NCBI GenBank assembly: GCA_022394775.1
Contig: JAGFCB010000038.1
Coordinates: 1-64,000, forward strand
Reading direction: 5' to 3'
From: Candidatus Poribacteria bacterium
GTDB lineage: Bacteria; Poribacteria; WGA-4E; WGA-3G
DNA length: 64,000 nucleotides
How positions within the stretch are numbered: the stretch's first letter is position 1; each line of letters begins with the position of its first letter. The notes below the pieces were generated by a model that was not told the origin of the DNA, ran no database searches, and saw only the letters and a program-made list of their open reading frames with translations. This document shows positions 16,253-25,124 of the stretch, piece by piece. The translations under genes were made by a program, and so were the position numbers.

Positions 16253-18172
16253 GTGAATAAAAGTACAAGAAGCATGGTGATATGGTGGGTAGTCATTGCC
16301 GGAATTGTTGTGCTCGGTATCTACCAACTATTTAACCGCAGAGATCCGGTTTATCAACTGGCGACCTCTGACTTTCATCAATATATAAAGAGCGAAGAAG
16401 AAATTGTATTCGATGGGTACCTGACATTGGATGAAGAGTGGATTGAAGGACGGTTTCGCAAGGACATTCTTAATAAAATTGAGGCCCAAATTCTGTCGAA
16501 TGTAGCACCTGAAGAACGAGACGCACATCTTCCACCAAGATGGGAAGGTGAATTTAGAGCAAGTCGTGACCCAATTGATGACTACGACATCCAAGCGAAA
16601 CTTGATGAGTATGGTATAGATTATAATGTTGAACCGCCCTCCAAATTTCCACAAGGTTTGCTTATCTTTGGGACAACTATCGTTCCACTTCTTATTTTCT
16701 TAGGTCTAATGATTTTCCTGTCCCGTCAGATGCAGGGGAGTGGAAATCGAGCACTCTCTTTTGGCAAAAGTCGTGCCCGACTGCACTCAGAGACACAAAC
16801 AAAAGTGACCTTTGAAGATGTCGCGGGCGTTGATGAAGCGAAAGAAGCACTTGAGGAAGTTATCCAATTTCTGAAGACGCCGAAAAAATTTGAACGGCTT
16901 GGCGGTAGGGTCCCGAAAGGTGTTTTACTGATGGGACCGCCGGGTACCGGTAAGACGATGCTGGCAAAAGCCGTCGCGGGTGAAGCCGATGTGCCTTTCT
17001 ATAGTATCAGTGGTTCCGACTTCGTCGAAATGTTTGTCGGTGTAGGTGCCTCTCGTGTCCGGGATCTGTTTGAACTCGGCAAGAAGAATGCTCCGTGTAT
17101 TATCTTTATTGATGAATTGGATGCTGTGGGCAGACATCGCGGTGCGGGTATCGGTGGCGGACACGATGAACGTGAGCAGACCTTAAATGCGCTCCTCGTT
17201 GAGATGCAAGGGTTTGAAGATGTCGTCGGTGTAATTCTGATAGCTGCTACAAACCGTCCGGATGTTTTGGATCCAGCACTGCTCCGACCGGGCAGATTTG
17301 ATCGGCAGATTGTCGTGGATCTTCCTGATGTTCGGGGTAGAGAGGCAATCCTTAAAGTCCATACGAAAAATCCGTATAAACTTGCTGAAGATGTCAATTT
17401 GGAAATTTTGGCGAAAGCGACACCGGGCTTCTCCGGCGCGGATCTCGAAAATATGACAAACGAAGCCGCACTCCTTGCTGCAAGATGCGACAAAACAGAG
17501 ATTGACATGATGTGTTTCGACGAAGCCAAGGACCGCGTGCTTATGGGGCCGGAGCGACGAAGCCTGGTAATTAGCGAGGAAGAACGGCGAATTACTGCTT
17601 ACCATGAAGCCGGACATGCACTTATGTTACACTTTGTCCCTGAAAGCGATCCGAACTATAAGTGTACCATTGTCCCCCGCGGTAGGGCACTTGGCGTAAC
17701 AGCAAAACTTCCGCTTGAAGAACGTCATAACATGAGCAAAAAGCGTTTACTTGCTCACATCATTTTCGCGCTTGGTGGCAGAGTTGCCGAGGAAATTATC
17801 TTTGGTGAACAGACGACTGGTGCCCAAAACGATTTTGAGCAAGCGACGAGCCTTGCCCGCCGAATGGTAACACAGTGGGGCATGAGCCACATGGGACCGC
17901 TTACCTACGGTAGACGTGACGAACAGGTCTTCCTCGGTAAGGAGTTAAGTGTCCATCAGGATTATAGCGAGAAAACTGCTATTGAAATCGATAAAGCTGT
18001 CCATGATATCGTTACAGAGTGCTACAAAAAGGCACGGGATATTTTGGAAACGAATCTTGAGGGATTAAAGTTGCTGGCAGACGCTTTGTTAGAACGGGAA
18101 ACTCTGGTTACCGAAGAGATTGATGAAATCCTCGGCCCCCGACCACAACTGCCTTCCAAATCAATTGTATAA
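16253..18172 (+). CDS. ftsH: ATP-dependent zinc metalloprotease FtsH
   Basis: A membrane AAA+ protease of 639 residues that extracts and degrades membrane and short-lived proteins. Two membrane segments (about 8-26 and 136-158) flank a periplasmic part. The AAA domain has Walker A GPPGTGKT (about 228-235), Walker B CIIFIDE (about 282-288), then [17 protein letters not shown]. The zinc site HEAGH lies near 451-455. I prefer GTG 16253, which has AGAGAGG 9 bases ahead; an in-frame TTG at 16247 is the alternative. The length is normal. It leads an ftsH-folP-acpS operon with tight spacing (7 and 4 bases). Confidence 0.97.
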   Translation: MNKSTRSMVIWWVVIAGIVVLGIYQLFNRRDPVYQLATSDFHQYIKSEEEIVFDGYLTLDEEWIEGRFRKDILNKIEAQILSNVAPEERDAHLPPRWEGEFRASRDPIDDYDIQAKLDEYGIDYNVEPPSKFPQGLLIFGTTIVPLLIFLGLMIFLSRQMQGSGNRALSFGKSRARLHSETQTKVTFEDVAGVDEAKEALEEVIQFLKTPKKFERLGGRVPKGVLLMGPPGTGKTMLAKAVAGEADVPFYSISGSDFVEMFVGVGASRVRDLFELGKKNAPCIIFIDELDAVGRHRGAGIGGGHDEREQTLNALLVEMQGFEDVVGVILIAATNRPDVLDPALLRPGRFDRQIVVDLPDVRGREAILKVHTKNPYKLAEDVNLEILAKATPGFSGADLENMTNEAALLAARCDKTEIDMMCFDEAKDRVLMGPERRSLVISEEERRITAYHEAGHALMLHFVPESDPNYKCTIVPRGRALGVTAKLPLEERHNMSKKRLLAHIIFALGGRVAEEIIFGEQTTGAQNDFEQATSLARRMVTQWGMSHMGPLTYGRRDEQVFLGKELSVHQDYSEKTAIEIDKAVHDIVTECYKKARDILETNLEGLKLLADALLERETLVTEEIDEILGPRPQLPSKSIV

Positions 18173-18179
18173 TAGTTGT

Positions 18180-19004
18180 ATGAACTGTCGCGGCAAAACC
18201 CTTACTTTAGGTGCACGCACACACGTGATGGGTATCCTGAACGTCACGCCAGACTCCTTTTCTGATGGTGGGTGCTATCTTGATGTCCAACAAGCGGTTG
18301 TGCATGCTAAGTCGATGGTAGCAGAAGGTGCGACGCTCATTGATATAGGGGGTGAGTCGTCCCGTCCAGGTGCATCCCCGGTATCAATTGATGAAGAGTT
18401 GGCACGGGTCATCCCTGTTATTCGTGCTATTGTTGGTGCAGTTGACGTTTTAATCTCTGTTGATACATATAAATCAGAAGTGGCGCGACAGGCGCTGGAG
18501 GCGGGTGCCCACCTTATCAATGACATCACGGCATTACGCGGTGACCCTGCGATGGCATCGGTTGTGGCAGAAATGGAAGCGGGGCTCATCCTGATGCATA
18601 TAAAGGGAACGCCTCGCACGATGCAAAAAGCACCGCAGTACGATGACGTTGTCGGAGAGGTTTATGCGTCGCTTCAAGAAAGTATCCAAACTGCGGAAGC
18701 GGCGGATGTAGCGGCGGAACGTATTATTATTGATCCCGGTATTGGGTTTGGCAAGACAGCGGAACATAATATTGAACTTTTGAAACGTCTCACAGAATTT
18801 CGATCACTGAACAAGCCACTGCTTATCGGTACTTCACGCAAATCGTTTATAGGAACTGTTTTGGGACTTCCTGTAACAGAGCGCGTTGAAGGGACAGCAG
18901 CGACAGTGTGTTGGGCTATTACGCACGGTGCGGATATTGTTCGTGTTCATGATGTCAAAGCGAATGTCCGTGCGGCAGAAATGACGGATGCGCTCTATAG
19001 ATAA
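18180..19004 (+). CDS. folP: Dihydropteroate synthase
   Basis: A 274-residue cytoplasmic enzyme joining 4-aminobenzoate to dihydropterin pyrophosphate in folate synthesis. Signatures: MGILNVTPDSFSDGG (about 17-31), IDIGGESSRPGA, ISVDTYKSEVA, INDITAL, IIIDPGIGFGKT and LIGTSRKSFIG. The start at 18180 is 7 bases after the ftsH stop; an earlier in-frame ATG at 18120 lies inside ftsH. ftsH-folP adjacency is common in bacteria, which supports the assignment. Confidence 0.95.
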   Translation: MNCRGKTLTLGARTHVMGILNVTPDSFSDGGCYLDVQQAVVHAKSMVAEGATLIDIGGESSRPGASPVSIDEELARVIPVIRAIVGAVDVLISVDTYKSEVARQALEAGAHLINDITALRGDPAMASVVAEMEAGLILMHIKGTPRTMQKAPQYDDVVGEVYASLQESIQTAEAADVAAERIIIDPGIGFGKTAEHNIELLKRLTEFRSLNKPLLIGTSRKSFIGTVLGLPVTERVEGTAATVCWAITHGADIVRVHDVKANVRAAEMTDALYR

Positions 19005-19008
19005 ACCG

Positions 19009-19401
19009 ATGCACCCACAAAAAATACACGGAATTGGCATTGATATTGTTGAAGTTGCGCGGATTCAGGAAGCGTCCGATCGCTGGGGAACACGGTTCGA
19101 GCAGCGGGTTTATACACATCAGGAACTCAGATATTGCGGGGATGCCCCGTCACGGTACTGGCGGCTTGCTGCCCGTTTTGCTGCGAAGGAAGCTACGCTT
19201 AAAGCACTCGGCACGGGTTTAACGACGGGTATGCGCTGGCAAGATGTAGAAATTCAGGCGAACACCGTCGGAAAGCCGGAAATCGTTTTACATGGTGAAG
19301 TCCAACGCTATGCGCATGAGCACAATATCGGTGCTATATACGTCTCAATGTCCCATACAAATGCCTACGCCGTAGCGCAGGTGACACTCTGCTCTGTATG
19401 A
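19009..19401 (+). CDS. acpS: Holo-[acyl-carrier-protein] synthase
   Basis: A 130-residue phosphopantetheinyl transferase that activates acyl carrier protein with coenzyme A. The diagnostic GIGIDIVEVARIQ is near the start and FAAKEATLKALGTGL follows; the metal-binding Asp and Glu are in these blocks. The ATG at 19009 lies 4 bases after the folP stop with a poor ribosome binding site, so it is probably coupled. An ATG at 18988 in the same frame overlaps folP and is less likely. Last gene of the operon. Confidence 0.93.
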   Translation: MHPQKIHGIGIDIVEVARIQEASDRWGTRFEQRVYTHQELRYCGDAPSRYWRLAARFAAKEATLKALGTGLTTGMRWQDVEIQANTVGKPEIVLHGEVQRYAHEHNIGAIYVSMSHTNAYAVAQVTLCSV

Positions 19402-19454
19402 TTCAATCTACATTCTCCACCCGATCTTATAGAATTTATGCAGCCCCACTCACT

Positions 19455-19481
19455 GCAGTCGGGGTTTCAAACCCCGACTGC
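19455..19481 (+). terminator. Strong hairpin after acpS
   Basis: A 10-bp perfect stem (GCAGTCGGGG / CCCCGACTGC), extendable by a further 3 bp in the loop. It lies 54 bases after the acpS stop. The downstream tract is A-rich (ATTCTAAAAAAG) rather than T-rich, so it may work better for the opposite strand or be a mobile palindrome. Confidence 0.5.
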
Positions 19482-19529
19482 ATTCTAAAAAAGGGACGTT
19501 CCGTATGTCTCTTTAGCGCGAGGTAACAA

Positions 19530-20642
19530 GTGAAATACATCCGCAATTGTGCTGCAGGCACCCTGTTCTGTTTCGTGGTTTATTTTCTACTTTCAAATAG
19601 TGTTCCTGCAGCAGCAAACACAACAGCCTCAGCGGACAGATTCTTGAAGCAATTACTGGGAGCAGAGCACCATGGAATGGGTGGCAGTTTTGTCGGAACA
19701 ACTCGCGGTGTGAACGCCCTTGGTAGCAATCCTGCGGGTATTAGTGCAGCAGAAGAAAGCCAGTTTGTTATTCATGCGACCCGCTTTCCACGTACCATCG
19801 CGCTGCTCTCTAAACCGAATTCCAAAGCGAACTATGAAGATTATAGCCAGTACGAACAAGGTGCCTATGGTATTGAAACCTTAAACTATATATTCCCAGC
19901 GGGTAAACTCGGCACGTTTGGGTTCGCGCTCGCTTTTCTACAAGAGGGTCGTTTTCGGCGCGTTGATCATGACGGAAAAGCACTCAACAGTTTTCCTGAA
20001 AATAACCTTGCCATCGGCTTCAGTTATGGGTTAAATATATTGAAAGGGACCGTTATTGGGGTCGATACCAAATGGCTGCGCTCTAAAGTGACAGATGCGA
20101 ATGAAGTAGAACACTTGGGACACGGTTACGCCTACAATGTCGGTCTAATCCAGCGGCTTGGTGACACAATCCAGATAGGTGTTGTCGCGAGAAACTTAAG
20201 TAATGGACTCTCCTTTTCAGAAGTTTCGATCCCAGATACGATGGAACGCACAATTGTTGCCGGTATCTCGTATCAGCGTGAGTTATCGGACATAGCATTG
20301 CGAATCGGTTTAGATGCACACCCTCCGTTTCGCGATGGTGTCCGGGCAAATGTAGGGGTTGAAGTGTGGTATCTCGATCGGATTGGTGGTCGAATTGGAT
20401 ACCTTAGGCACGCGGAAAAGCGTCACGTGCCTGTATTTCTCTTGGAAAATGGTGTCTTTGAAGCGGAAGAACGGCTCTGGAAAGCTGAAGGTCTGTGTCT
20501 CGGCATCGGTGTCAGGTTCGGAAATATAACGCTGAACGCTGCATATACGCCGCAACTCATACCTACTGTGGCTACCGGAGAGCGTATTCACATTGCTCAG
20601 GGGGCAGCTGCATACGCTTTTTCAATTGGACAAACCTATTAG
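19530..20642 (+). CDS. PorV/UPF0164-like outer-membrane barrel
   Basis: A 370-residue protein with a signal peptide (1-31). The first mature residues (LLGAEHHGMGGSFVGTTRGVNALGSNPAGISA) are the FadL/PorV-like opening found in PorV, PorQ and UPF0164 proteins, followed by alternating beta strands and a terminal SIGQTY. In the type IX secretion system PorV shuttles C-terminal-tailed cargo at the outer membrane. Two proteins in the window (M6 and M28 proteases) carry Por/FlgD-type tails that would be suitable cargo. It may instead be an unrelated member of this broad family. It starts after the acpS hairpin and is followed 20 bases later by an IMPACT-family gene. Confidence 0.65.
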   Translation: MKYIRNCAAGTLFCFVVYFLLSNSVPAAANTTASADRFLKQLLGAEHHGMGGSFVGTTRGVNALGSNPAGISAAEESQFVIHATRFPRTIALLSKPNSKANYEDYSQYEQGAYGIETLNYIFPAGKLGTFGFALAFLQEGRFRRVDHDGKALNSFPENNLAIGFSYGLNILKGTVIGVDTKWLRSKVTDANEVEHLGHGYAYNVGLIQRLGDTIQIGVVARNLSNGLSFSEVSIPDTMERTIVAGISYQRELSDIALRIGLDAHPPFRDGVRANVGVEVWYLDRIGGRIGYLRHAEKRHVPVFLLENGVFEAEERLWKAEGLCLGIGVRFGNITLNAAYTPQLIPTVATGERIHIAQGAAAYAFSIGQTY

Positions 20643-20662
20643 CGAAAGAGGTTACGATTGTA

Positions 20663-21256
20663 ATGTCCATTGACAAATACAAAACAGTAGCGGGAATTGC
20701 CGAATCGCATCACGTTGTAAAGAAATCTCGCTTTTTTGGAGAAGCAACAGCCGTACATACACAAGCTTCGGCAAAAGAATTTATCACCGAAACGCAAGAA
20801 CGGAATCCGCGTGCTTCGCACTACTGTTATGCTTACAGTATCGGTACAGGGAGTGCGCTGCGGGAGTATGCCACGGATGCGGGAGAACCGACTCACTCTG
20901 CCGGTCCCCCTATCCTCTCCGCTATTCGTGCTTTCAGTTTGTCTAATATTATCTGTGTTGTTGCCCGATACTATGGCGGCATCAATCTGGGGATCGGCGG
21001 ATTAATTCGCGCTTATGGACAATGCGCGAGAGAGTGCCTTCAAAACGCTACGATTGAAACCCATATTTTTTATGAGAATTTGTATCTAAAAATCAATTAC
21101 CGAGACATCGGGACTGTTGTTACCCTGTGTAAACGTTTGGGCGGAAAGGTCTTGGATATAAAATATGACCCGGATCCTATTATCGAGGTTCAGATCCGAC
21201 AAAGTACGCTTGAAACCTTCCATGCACAACTCCAAAGTTATGGCATTGGAGTGTGA
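20663..21256 (+). CDS. YigZ/IMPACT-family protein
   Basis: A 197-residue protein. The start is ATG 20663, 20 bases after the barrel gene; earlier in-frame starts lie within that gene. Family marks are clear: VVKKSRFFGEATAV, then HYCYAYSIG, DAGEPTHSAGPPILSAI and VVARYYGGINLGIGGLIRAYG, followed by a DUF1949-like C-terminal domain (about 130-197). The family is linked to translation control and ribosome-associated stress in other organisms; the bacterial role is not settled. Cytoplasmic. Confidence 0.9.
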   Translation: MSIDKYKTVAGIAESHHVVKKSRFFGEATAVHTQASAKEFITETQERNPRASHYCYAYSIGTGSALREYATDAGEPTHSAGPPILSAIRAFSLSNIICVVARYYGGINLGIGGLIRAYGQCARECLQNATIETHIFYENLYLKINYRDIGTVVTLCKRLGGKVLDIKYDPDPIIEVQIRQSTLETFHAQLQSYGIGV

Positions 21257-21279
21257 TAGTTAATCGGAGACAATTCGTG

Positions 21280-21726
21280 ATGGAAAACATTGAAATAAAA
21301 TATACAACGACACACGAGTGGATTGAAGTTCTCGATTCCGATTCGGGGGAGTGTAACATCGGAATCACGGAACGGATTCAAGATGTTTATGGCAGTATTG
21401 TTTTTGTGGAGCTGCCAATTCTTGATGAGTATGAGCAAGGCGAAATTATCGGACGTATTGAGACATCCGATGGACGGAATTTCTATATCTACGCGCCTAT
21501 AAGCGGTGAAGTTTATGAGATCAATGCTGCACTTGAAGATGACATTGAGCTTCTTAACCGTTTCCCAGAAGGTGACGGATGGATTTGCAAATTCTATATG
21601 GAAAATCCAAACGAGCTAGATGCGCTCCTAAATCTGCGCGAATACGAGGCGCATGAAGAAGAAGAGCTTAACGAGGAAGAATACTTACCAGAAACGGATT
21701 TCTATGAAAATGTTGAGGACTATTAG
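21280..21726 (+). CDS. GcvH-like protein without the lipoyl lysine
   Basis: A 148-residue protein of glycine-cleavage H fold: THEWIEV, then IGITERIQDVYGSIVFVELP, then APISGEVYEIN, then GDGWICKF. In true GcvH the loop reads E-S-V-K-A and the Lys carries lipoate. Here it reads E61-T-S-D-G-R with one residue inserted, and there is no Lys between residues 51 and 90, so lipoylation at the normal site is impossible. The C-terminal 30 residues are highly acidic. No gcvT or gcvP is in the window. It may have a structural or regulatory role. The start is ATG 21280 with CGGAG ahead. Confidence 0.8.
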   Translation: MENIEIKYTTTHEWIEVLDSDSGECNIGITERIQDVYGSIVFVELPILDEYEQGEIIGRIETSDGRNFYIYAPISGEVYEINAALEDDIELLNRFPEGDGWICKFYMENPNELDALLNLREYEAHEEEELNEEEYLPETDFYENVEDY

Positions 21727-21734
21727 GAGGCGCG

Positions 21735-22676
21735 TTATTCTATCATAGAAGCAATGAAAATGCGTCTGACGATACTCAGTTTCGGCACGGCGAGGACAGT
21801 TTCTATCTGATAACCGTGATCGTTTAGGGGTTTGCTAAGATCCCGGAGGTCGATGAAGGCTGCTTTTCGGGCGCGTGTGCGTAAATTCGCTAAAATCTCT
21901 GCGTCTTGAAAGTTATCTTTGATGAGATTGATGCCGTAAGGAAGATCCGTTGCGATAGCGTCAAACTGACCCCGAATCTGCCGTGCGTCGTCTAATGCGA
22001 TATCCGCTGTAAGTCCAAAATGTTGAAGATTTTTCGTCGTTGCGCCGACCATCCGCGGGTTGTTGTCGTATCCGACCGCCCGGATGCCGCTATGTGCTGC
22101 GGACATGACTATTGTGCCTGTCCCACAGCAAGGGTCGAGCAAGGTCTCTCCGGGGTGTGCTACTAAATTAACGAGTACACGCGCAAGTCTGGAGGGTAAG
22201 GAACTTGACGTTACGTGCGGACGTTGGTCGTGGGTAAGCCATATATTATCAGATTCAGAAAGGCGGCGTCCGAACCAGATCTTCTCATCTGTGACAATCG
22301 TGAGGAAGGTAACTTTGGGTTGGGTTAAGTTCGCATTTCCGTCAATGATACTGCCGATGTCCCTTGCGAGTTCCATTGCGTTTAAATTGAGGCTGCGTGG
22401 CTTTTTCACGACAGATACTCGAAAGTCGTCAGCATATAAATCTGCGGCTCGAACATTCGCATAAAGCTCAGCAAGGCTGGTCGTTTCAAACAGGACTTCG
22501 CTACAACTTTTCAGATACGCGCCTCGACGGACATCGACGCACCGTTCTGAAATAGCGACTCCATGCTTGTCTGGCACAGACCCTGTTAGGGCGAGACACT
22601 CGGCAGCAACTAACTCTGTGAGTCGATCTGGAATCGCTGTCAGGTAGAAATATGTGGATTTTGCTTGCGAACCCAT
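21735..22676 (-). CDS. THUMP/UPF0020-type RNA N2-guanosine methyltransferase
   Basis: A 313-residue SAM-dependent methylase. Motif I LLDPCCGTGTIVMSA and motif IV TDLPYG mark the Trm11/TrmG10/RlmL-like group that methylates exocyclic N2 of guanosine in tRNA or rRNA. The N-terminal half (about 1-150) is consistent with a THUMP-type or FLD-like substrate-binding region, though I cannot define its borders. Convergent with the GcvH-like gene, with an 8-base gap, so the two may share termination. The exact target base is unknown. Confidence 0.8.
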   Translation of the reverse strand: MGSQAKSTYFYLTAIPDRLTELVAAECLALTGSVPDKHGVAISERCVDVRRGAYLKSCSEVLFETTSLAELYANVRAADLYADDFRVSVVKKPRSLNLNAMELARDIGSIIDGNANLTQPKVTFLTIVTDEKIWFGRRLSESDNIWLTHDQRPHVTSSSLPSRLARVLVNLVAHPGETLLDPCCGTGTIVMSAAHSGIRAVGYDNNPRMVGATTKNLQHFGLTADIALDDARQIRGQFDAIATDLPYGINLIKDNFQDAEILANLRTRARKAAFIDLRDLSKPLNDHGYQIETVLAVPKLSIVRRIFIASMIE

Positions 22677-22787
22677 TCTGTTGTAATTACTCCGAAGTAG
22701 ATGTAAATTTAATTGGGAACCGATTTAAACAATTTTATTATATCACCGTAAAAAGAAAACCGCAATCAGATACTTAGAAAGGATACT

Positions 22788-23627
22788 ATGTCACAAACAG
22801 AAAAAATTCGGATTGGACACAGTCCAGACTCCGATGATGCTTTTATGTTCTATGCACTTGCGAAGGGGTTAATTCCAACGAATCCGTATGAGATTGTGCA
22901 TGTCATTGAAGATATTGAGACCTTAAACCAACGCGCGCTGAACGCTGAACTTGAGGTCACAGCGATCTCAGTTCATGCTTACGCTTATGTTGCGAAAGAT
23001 TATGCCCTCATGCCGTGTGGGGCAAGCATTGGGGATCGCTATGGTCCGCTTGTTGTCTCCAAAGCACCGATGGACACCCTTGAAGGCAAGCGTGTTGCCA
23101 TCCCCGGCAAAATGACAACGGCTTATCTCACACTGAGCCTTTTCCAACCTAACTTTGAGGCGGAGGCCCGCCCCTTCGATAAGATATTAGAGGCTGTCCA
23201 ACAGGATGAGGTAGACGCTGGACTTATTATCCATGAAGGACAGTTGACTTATGCGCGAGAAGGGCTTCACAAAGTTATCGATTTGGGAGAATGGTGGTAT
23301 GAAGAGACAGGGCTCCCATTGCCGCTCGGTGCGAATGTGATTCGCCGAAACCTCGGTACCGAAACGATAGGTAAGGTGACCGCACTGCTCAAGCAGAGCA
23401 TCCAGTATTCACTTGACCATCGGGTACACGGCTTGGAATACGCCATGACTTATGCGCGTGATATGGAGACCGAGCTCGCCGACAAATTCGTTGGGATGTA
23501 TGTGAATGATTACACGCTCGATTATGGTGATAAAGGTAGAGCGGGTGTGCGTGAATTGCTCGATCGCGGCAACGCTGCAGGGATAATTCCGCATCGTGTA
23601 GAGGCTGATTTTGTTACGCTTGAATAA
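22788..23627 (+). CDS. mqnD: 1,4-dihydroxy-6-naphthoate synthase (futalosine pathway)
   Basis: A 279-residue protein with the MqnD signature SPDSDDAFMFYALAKGLI at the start, then EIETLNQRAL-like and EVTAISVHAYAYV segments, GASIGDRYGPLVV and GKMTTAYLTL. MqnD acts late in the futalosine route to menaquinone, turning cyclic dehypoxanthinyl futalosine into 1,4-dihydroxy-6-naphthoate. It is related to periplasmic binding proteins but has no signal peptide. Other mqn genes are not adjacent. Its presence suggests menaquinone is made by this route. Confidence 0.88.
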   Translation: MSQTEKIRIGHSPDSDDAFMFYALAKGLIPTNPYEIVHVIEDIETLNQRALNAELEVTAISVHAYAYVAKDYALMPCGASIGDRYGPLVVSKAPMDTLEGKRVAIPGKMTTAYLTLSLFQPNFEAEARPFDKILEAVQQDEVDAGLIIHEGQLTYAREGLHKVIDLGEWWYEETGLPLPLGANVIRRNLGTETIGKVTALLKQSIQYSLDHRVHGLEYAMTYARDMETELADKFVGMYVNDYTLDYGDKGRAGVRELLDRGNAAGIIPHRVEADFVTLE

Positions 23628-23669
23628 TCTCTAAAGGTTGTTTCTTTCAGGATGCAGTTAAAATTCGTT

Positions 23670-23737
23670 AGGACTTACGCAATTTTTCCATGAGACTCCA
23701 CATATTATGTGCTGCAGGCGAGGTTCGCGTAAGTCCT
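23670..23737. repeat. AGGACTTACGCA-family miniature element, short copy
   Basis: A 68-base element. The left end is AGGACTTACGCA and the right end GCGTAAGTCCT, forming terminal inverted repeats. The interior (TATTATGTGCTGCAGGCGAGGTT) matches the left half of the copy at 63368 but lacks its right half, so this is an internally deleted version. It lies 42 bases after the mqnD stop. Confidence 0.8.
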
Positions 23738-23766
23738 GTTCGTCTTATATTTGGTGTGAAAAAATC

Positions 23767-23997
23767 ATGGATACCAAACGCCGCAGACACTTCTATTTAG
23801 AAGATGCCAATGGCAAGCAGCTTGCAAATGGGATATTATACGATGAAGGCAATGTGCAAGTATTATGGCGAGCAGATCGTGGTTACACAGCGGAACAGTA
23901 TGCGTCCCTTAACCTTATATTAGATTTGATGCCGGGGGTTACAGTATTACGCCTTGAAGATACCAAATCGGAATCAGCAGACAACGGAGAGCCGTAG
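23767..23997 (+). CDS. Small hypothetical protein, 76 aa
   Basis: A 76-residue polar protein (start MDTKRRRHFYLEDANGKQL, middle ILYDEGNVQVLWRADRGYTAEQY). I place the start after the miniature element; the frame extends upstream into it, but that part is not protein-like. No ribosome binding site is evident and I recognise no family. The regular alternation and balanced composition look like a real small fold. It lies between the element and the convergent propeller gene. Confidence 0.5.
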   Translation: MDTKRRRHFYLEDANGKQLANGILYDEGNVQVLWRADRGYTAEQYASLNLILDLMPGVTVLRLEDTKSESADNGEP

Positions 23998-24036
23998 TCT
24001 GCGAAAGAAAATGCTTTAGAGGGAAATCCACGTTTT

Positions 24037-24909
24037 TTAACGAAGCCGGCGATCTCCCAATTTAATAATCTGTCCGTTTTCTTGAGCGATGTACATATAA
24101 CCGAGCCCATCTAATGTTACACCCTCTTGCTCATCACCGGGCAAGAGGTATTTACTTAAAATTGTGCCTTCCCGTTTAATCTCGACTAAGAGATTCGTTG
24201 TATCACTGATTAGCACCAGTAGATCGTCTTGAGAATCGTAAGCGAGCCCAGAAATATCGATGAAGTTCATCTTATAAGCGTTAATGATGGTGCCTTCTGA
24301 CTGCTTTGCGGTTTCGCTGAGAATTCGGAGAACAACCTCACAGACAACTGAAGGTTCGTCATTTGCCTTAAGACTAAAGGTTTGATTACCGATCCAAAAG
24401 GTGCCGCCCTCGGGGTGCGAGGCATCGGGCACGAAAGCGATCGCCTCAACTCCCATGCCGCCTTTTTTCAGGAGCAGTTCACCTTTAAAATATCTGTTGA
24501 TTCGGAATTCTCTTTTAACCGTGAGCGTTTCGGGTTCAAGTTCTAAGATTGTTTCATCGTCTTCGATAGCGGCATACAGCAAACCTGTCCCCGGATTCAT
24601 CGTAATTCCTTCAATATCCAGTTCGTTTAACCCTTTGGCTTGGATAAGCTTTCCCTGTAGGTTGACTTCATAGATGGCACCTGAATCATCAGCAATGAAC
24701 AGACTCCGTCGCGTTGGATGATAAGTAATACCCGAGGGTTCTGGTATCTGTTCTTCTGTAACACTTCCGATCCAATTATAAGGGAGGGCTATTGGGCGTG
24801 ATTCTGCCGTCTGCTGTGTAACAGACTTCTCAATTTGTACCAATGAGTAGACGAGTAGTCCACTAATCCCTATGAATAAAATAACGAGGAGCACTCTTTT
24901 GTAAGACAT
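24037..24909 (-). CDS. SdiA-regulated/YjiK-like beta-propeller, membrane anchored
   Basis: A 290-residue protein with one N-terminal membrane helix (about 5-26, VLLVILFIGISGLLVYSLV), then a propeller of the SdiA-regulated family: EPSGITYHPTRRSLFIADDSGAIYEVN, then LNELDIEGITMNPGTGLLYAAIEDD, GMGVEAIAFVPDASHPEGGTFWIGNQ and DISGLAYDSQDDLLVLISD. The start at 24909 is supported by GGAGGA 8 bases upstream. The family may hydrolyse or bind phospho-sugars or phytase-like substrates; no function is established. The likely location is periplasmic, tethered to the inner membrane. Confidence 0.7.
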   Translation of the reverse strand: MSYKRVLLVILFIGISGLLVYSLVQIEKSVTQQTAESRPIALPYNWIGSVTEEQIPEPSGITYHPTRRSLFIADDSGAIYEVNLQGKLIQAKGLNELDIEGITMNPGTGLLYAAIEDDETILELEPETLTVKREFRINRYFKGELLLKKGGMGVEAIAFVPDASHPEGGTFWIGNQTFSLKANDEPSVVCEVVLRILSETAKQSEGTIINAYKMNFIDISGLAYDSQDDLLVLISDTTNLLVEIKREGTILSKYLLPGDEQEGVTLDGLGYMYIAQENGQIIKLGDRRLR

Positions 24910-24962
24910 CAGGGTTCCTCCACGTACGATTTGAAAGGCGAGACTCACAATATTTTATCTGT

Positions 24963-24991
24963 AGTGTATCACATTTTTTCCAATAAACCAA
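24963..24991 (-). promoter_or_regulatory. Candidate promoter of the propeller gene
   Basis: On the minus strand, TTGGTT, a 17-base spacer, then TACACT, about 55 bases upstream of the start. Confidence 0.35.
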
Positions 24992-25042
24992 GAAAAAACG
25001 AAGAGGCGGGCAAAGCCATCTGTAGAAAATTTTATATTTTTC

Positions 25043-25072
25043 TTGACAAACCGTCTCTACTAATGGTATTAT
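25043..25072 (+). promoter_or_regulatory. Promoter of the crystallin-fusion gene
   Basis: A perfect TTGACA, an 18-base spacer, then TATTAT (or TATACT three bases on). It lies 53 bases upstream of the start. Confidence 0.65.
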
Positions 25073-25124
25073 ACTTTAACTTGCAATCACGTTGTAAGTC
25101 ACGCCTGAAAACAAGGAGCGGGTT

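Noticed and set aside
21280..21726. Functional glycine-cleavage H protein
   Set aside because: The lipoyl Lys is missing and no partner genes are present.
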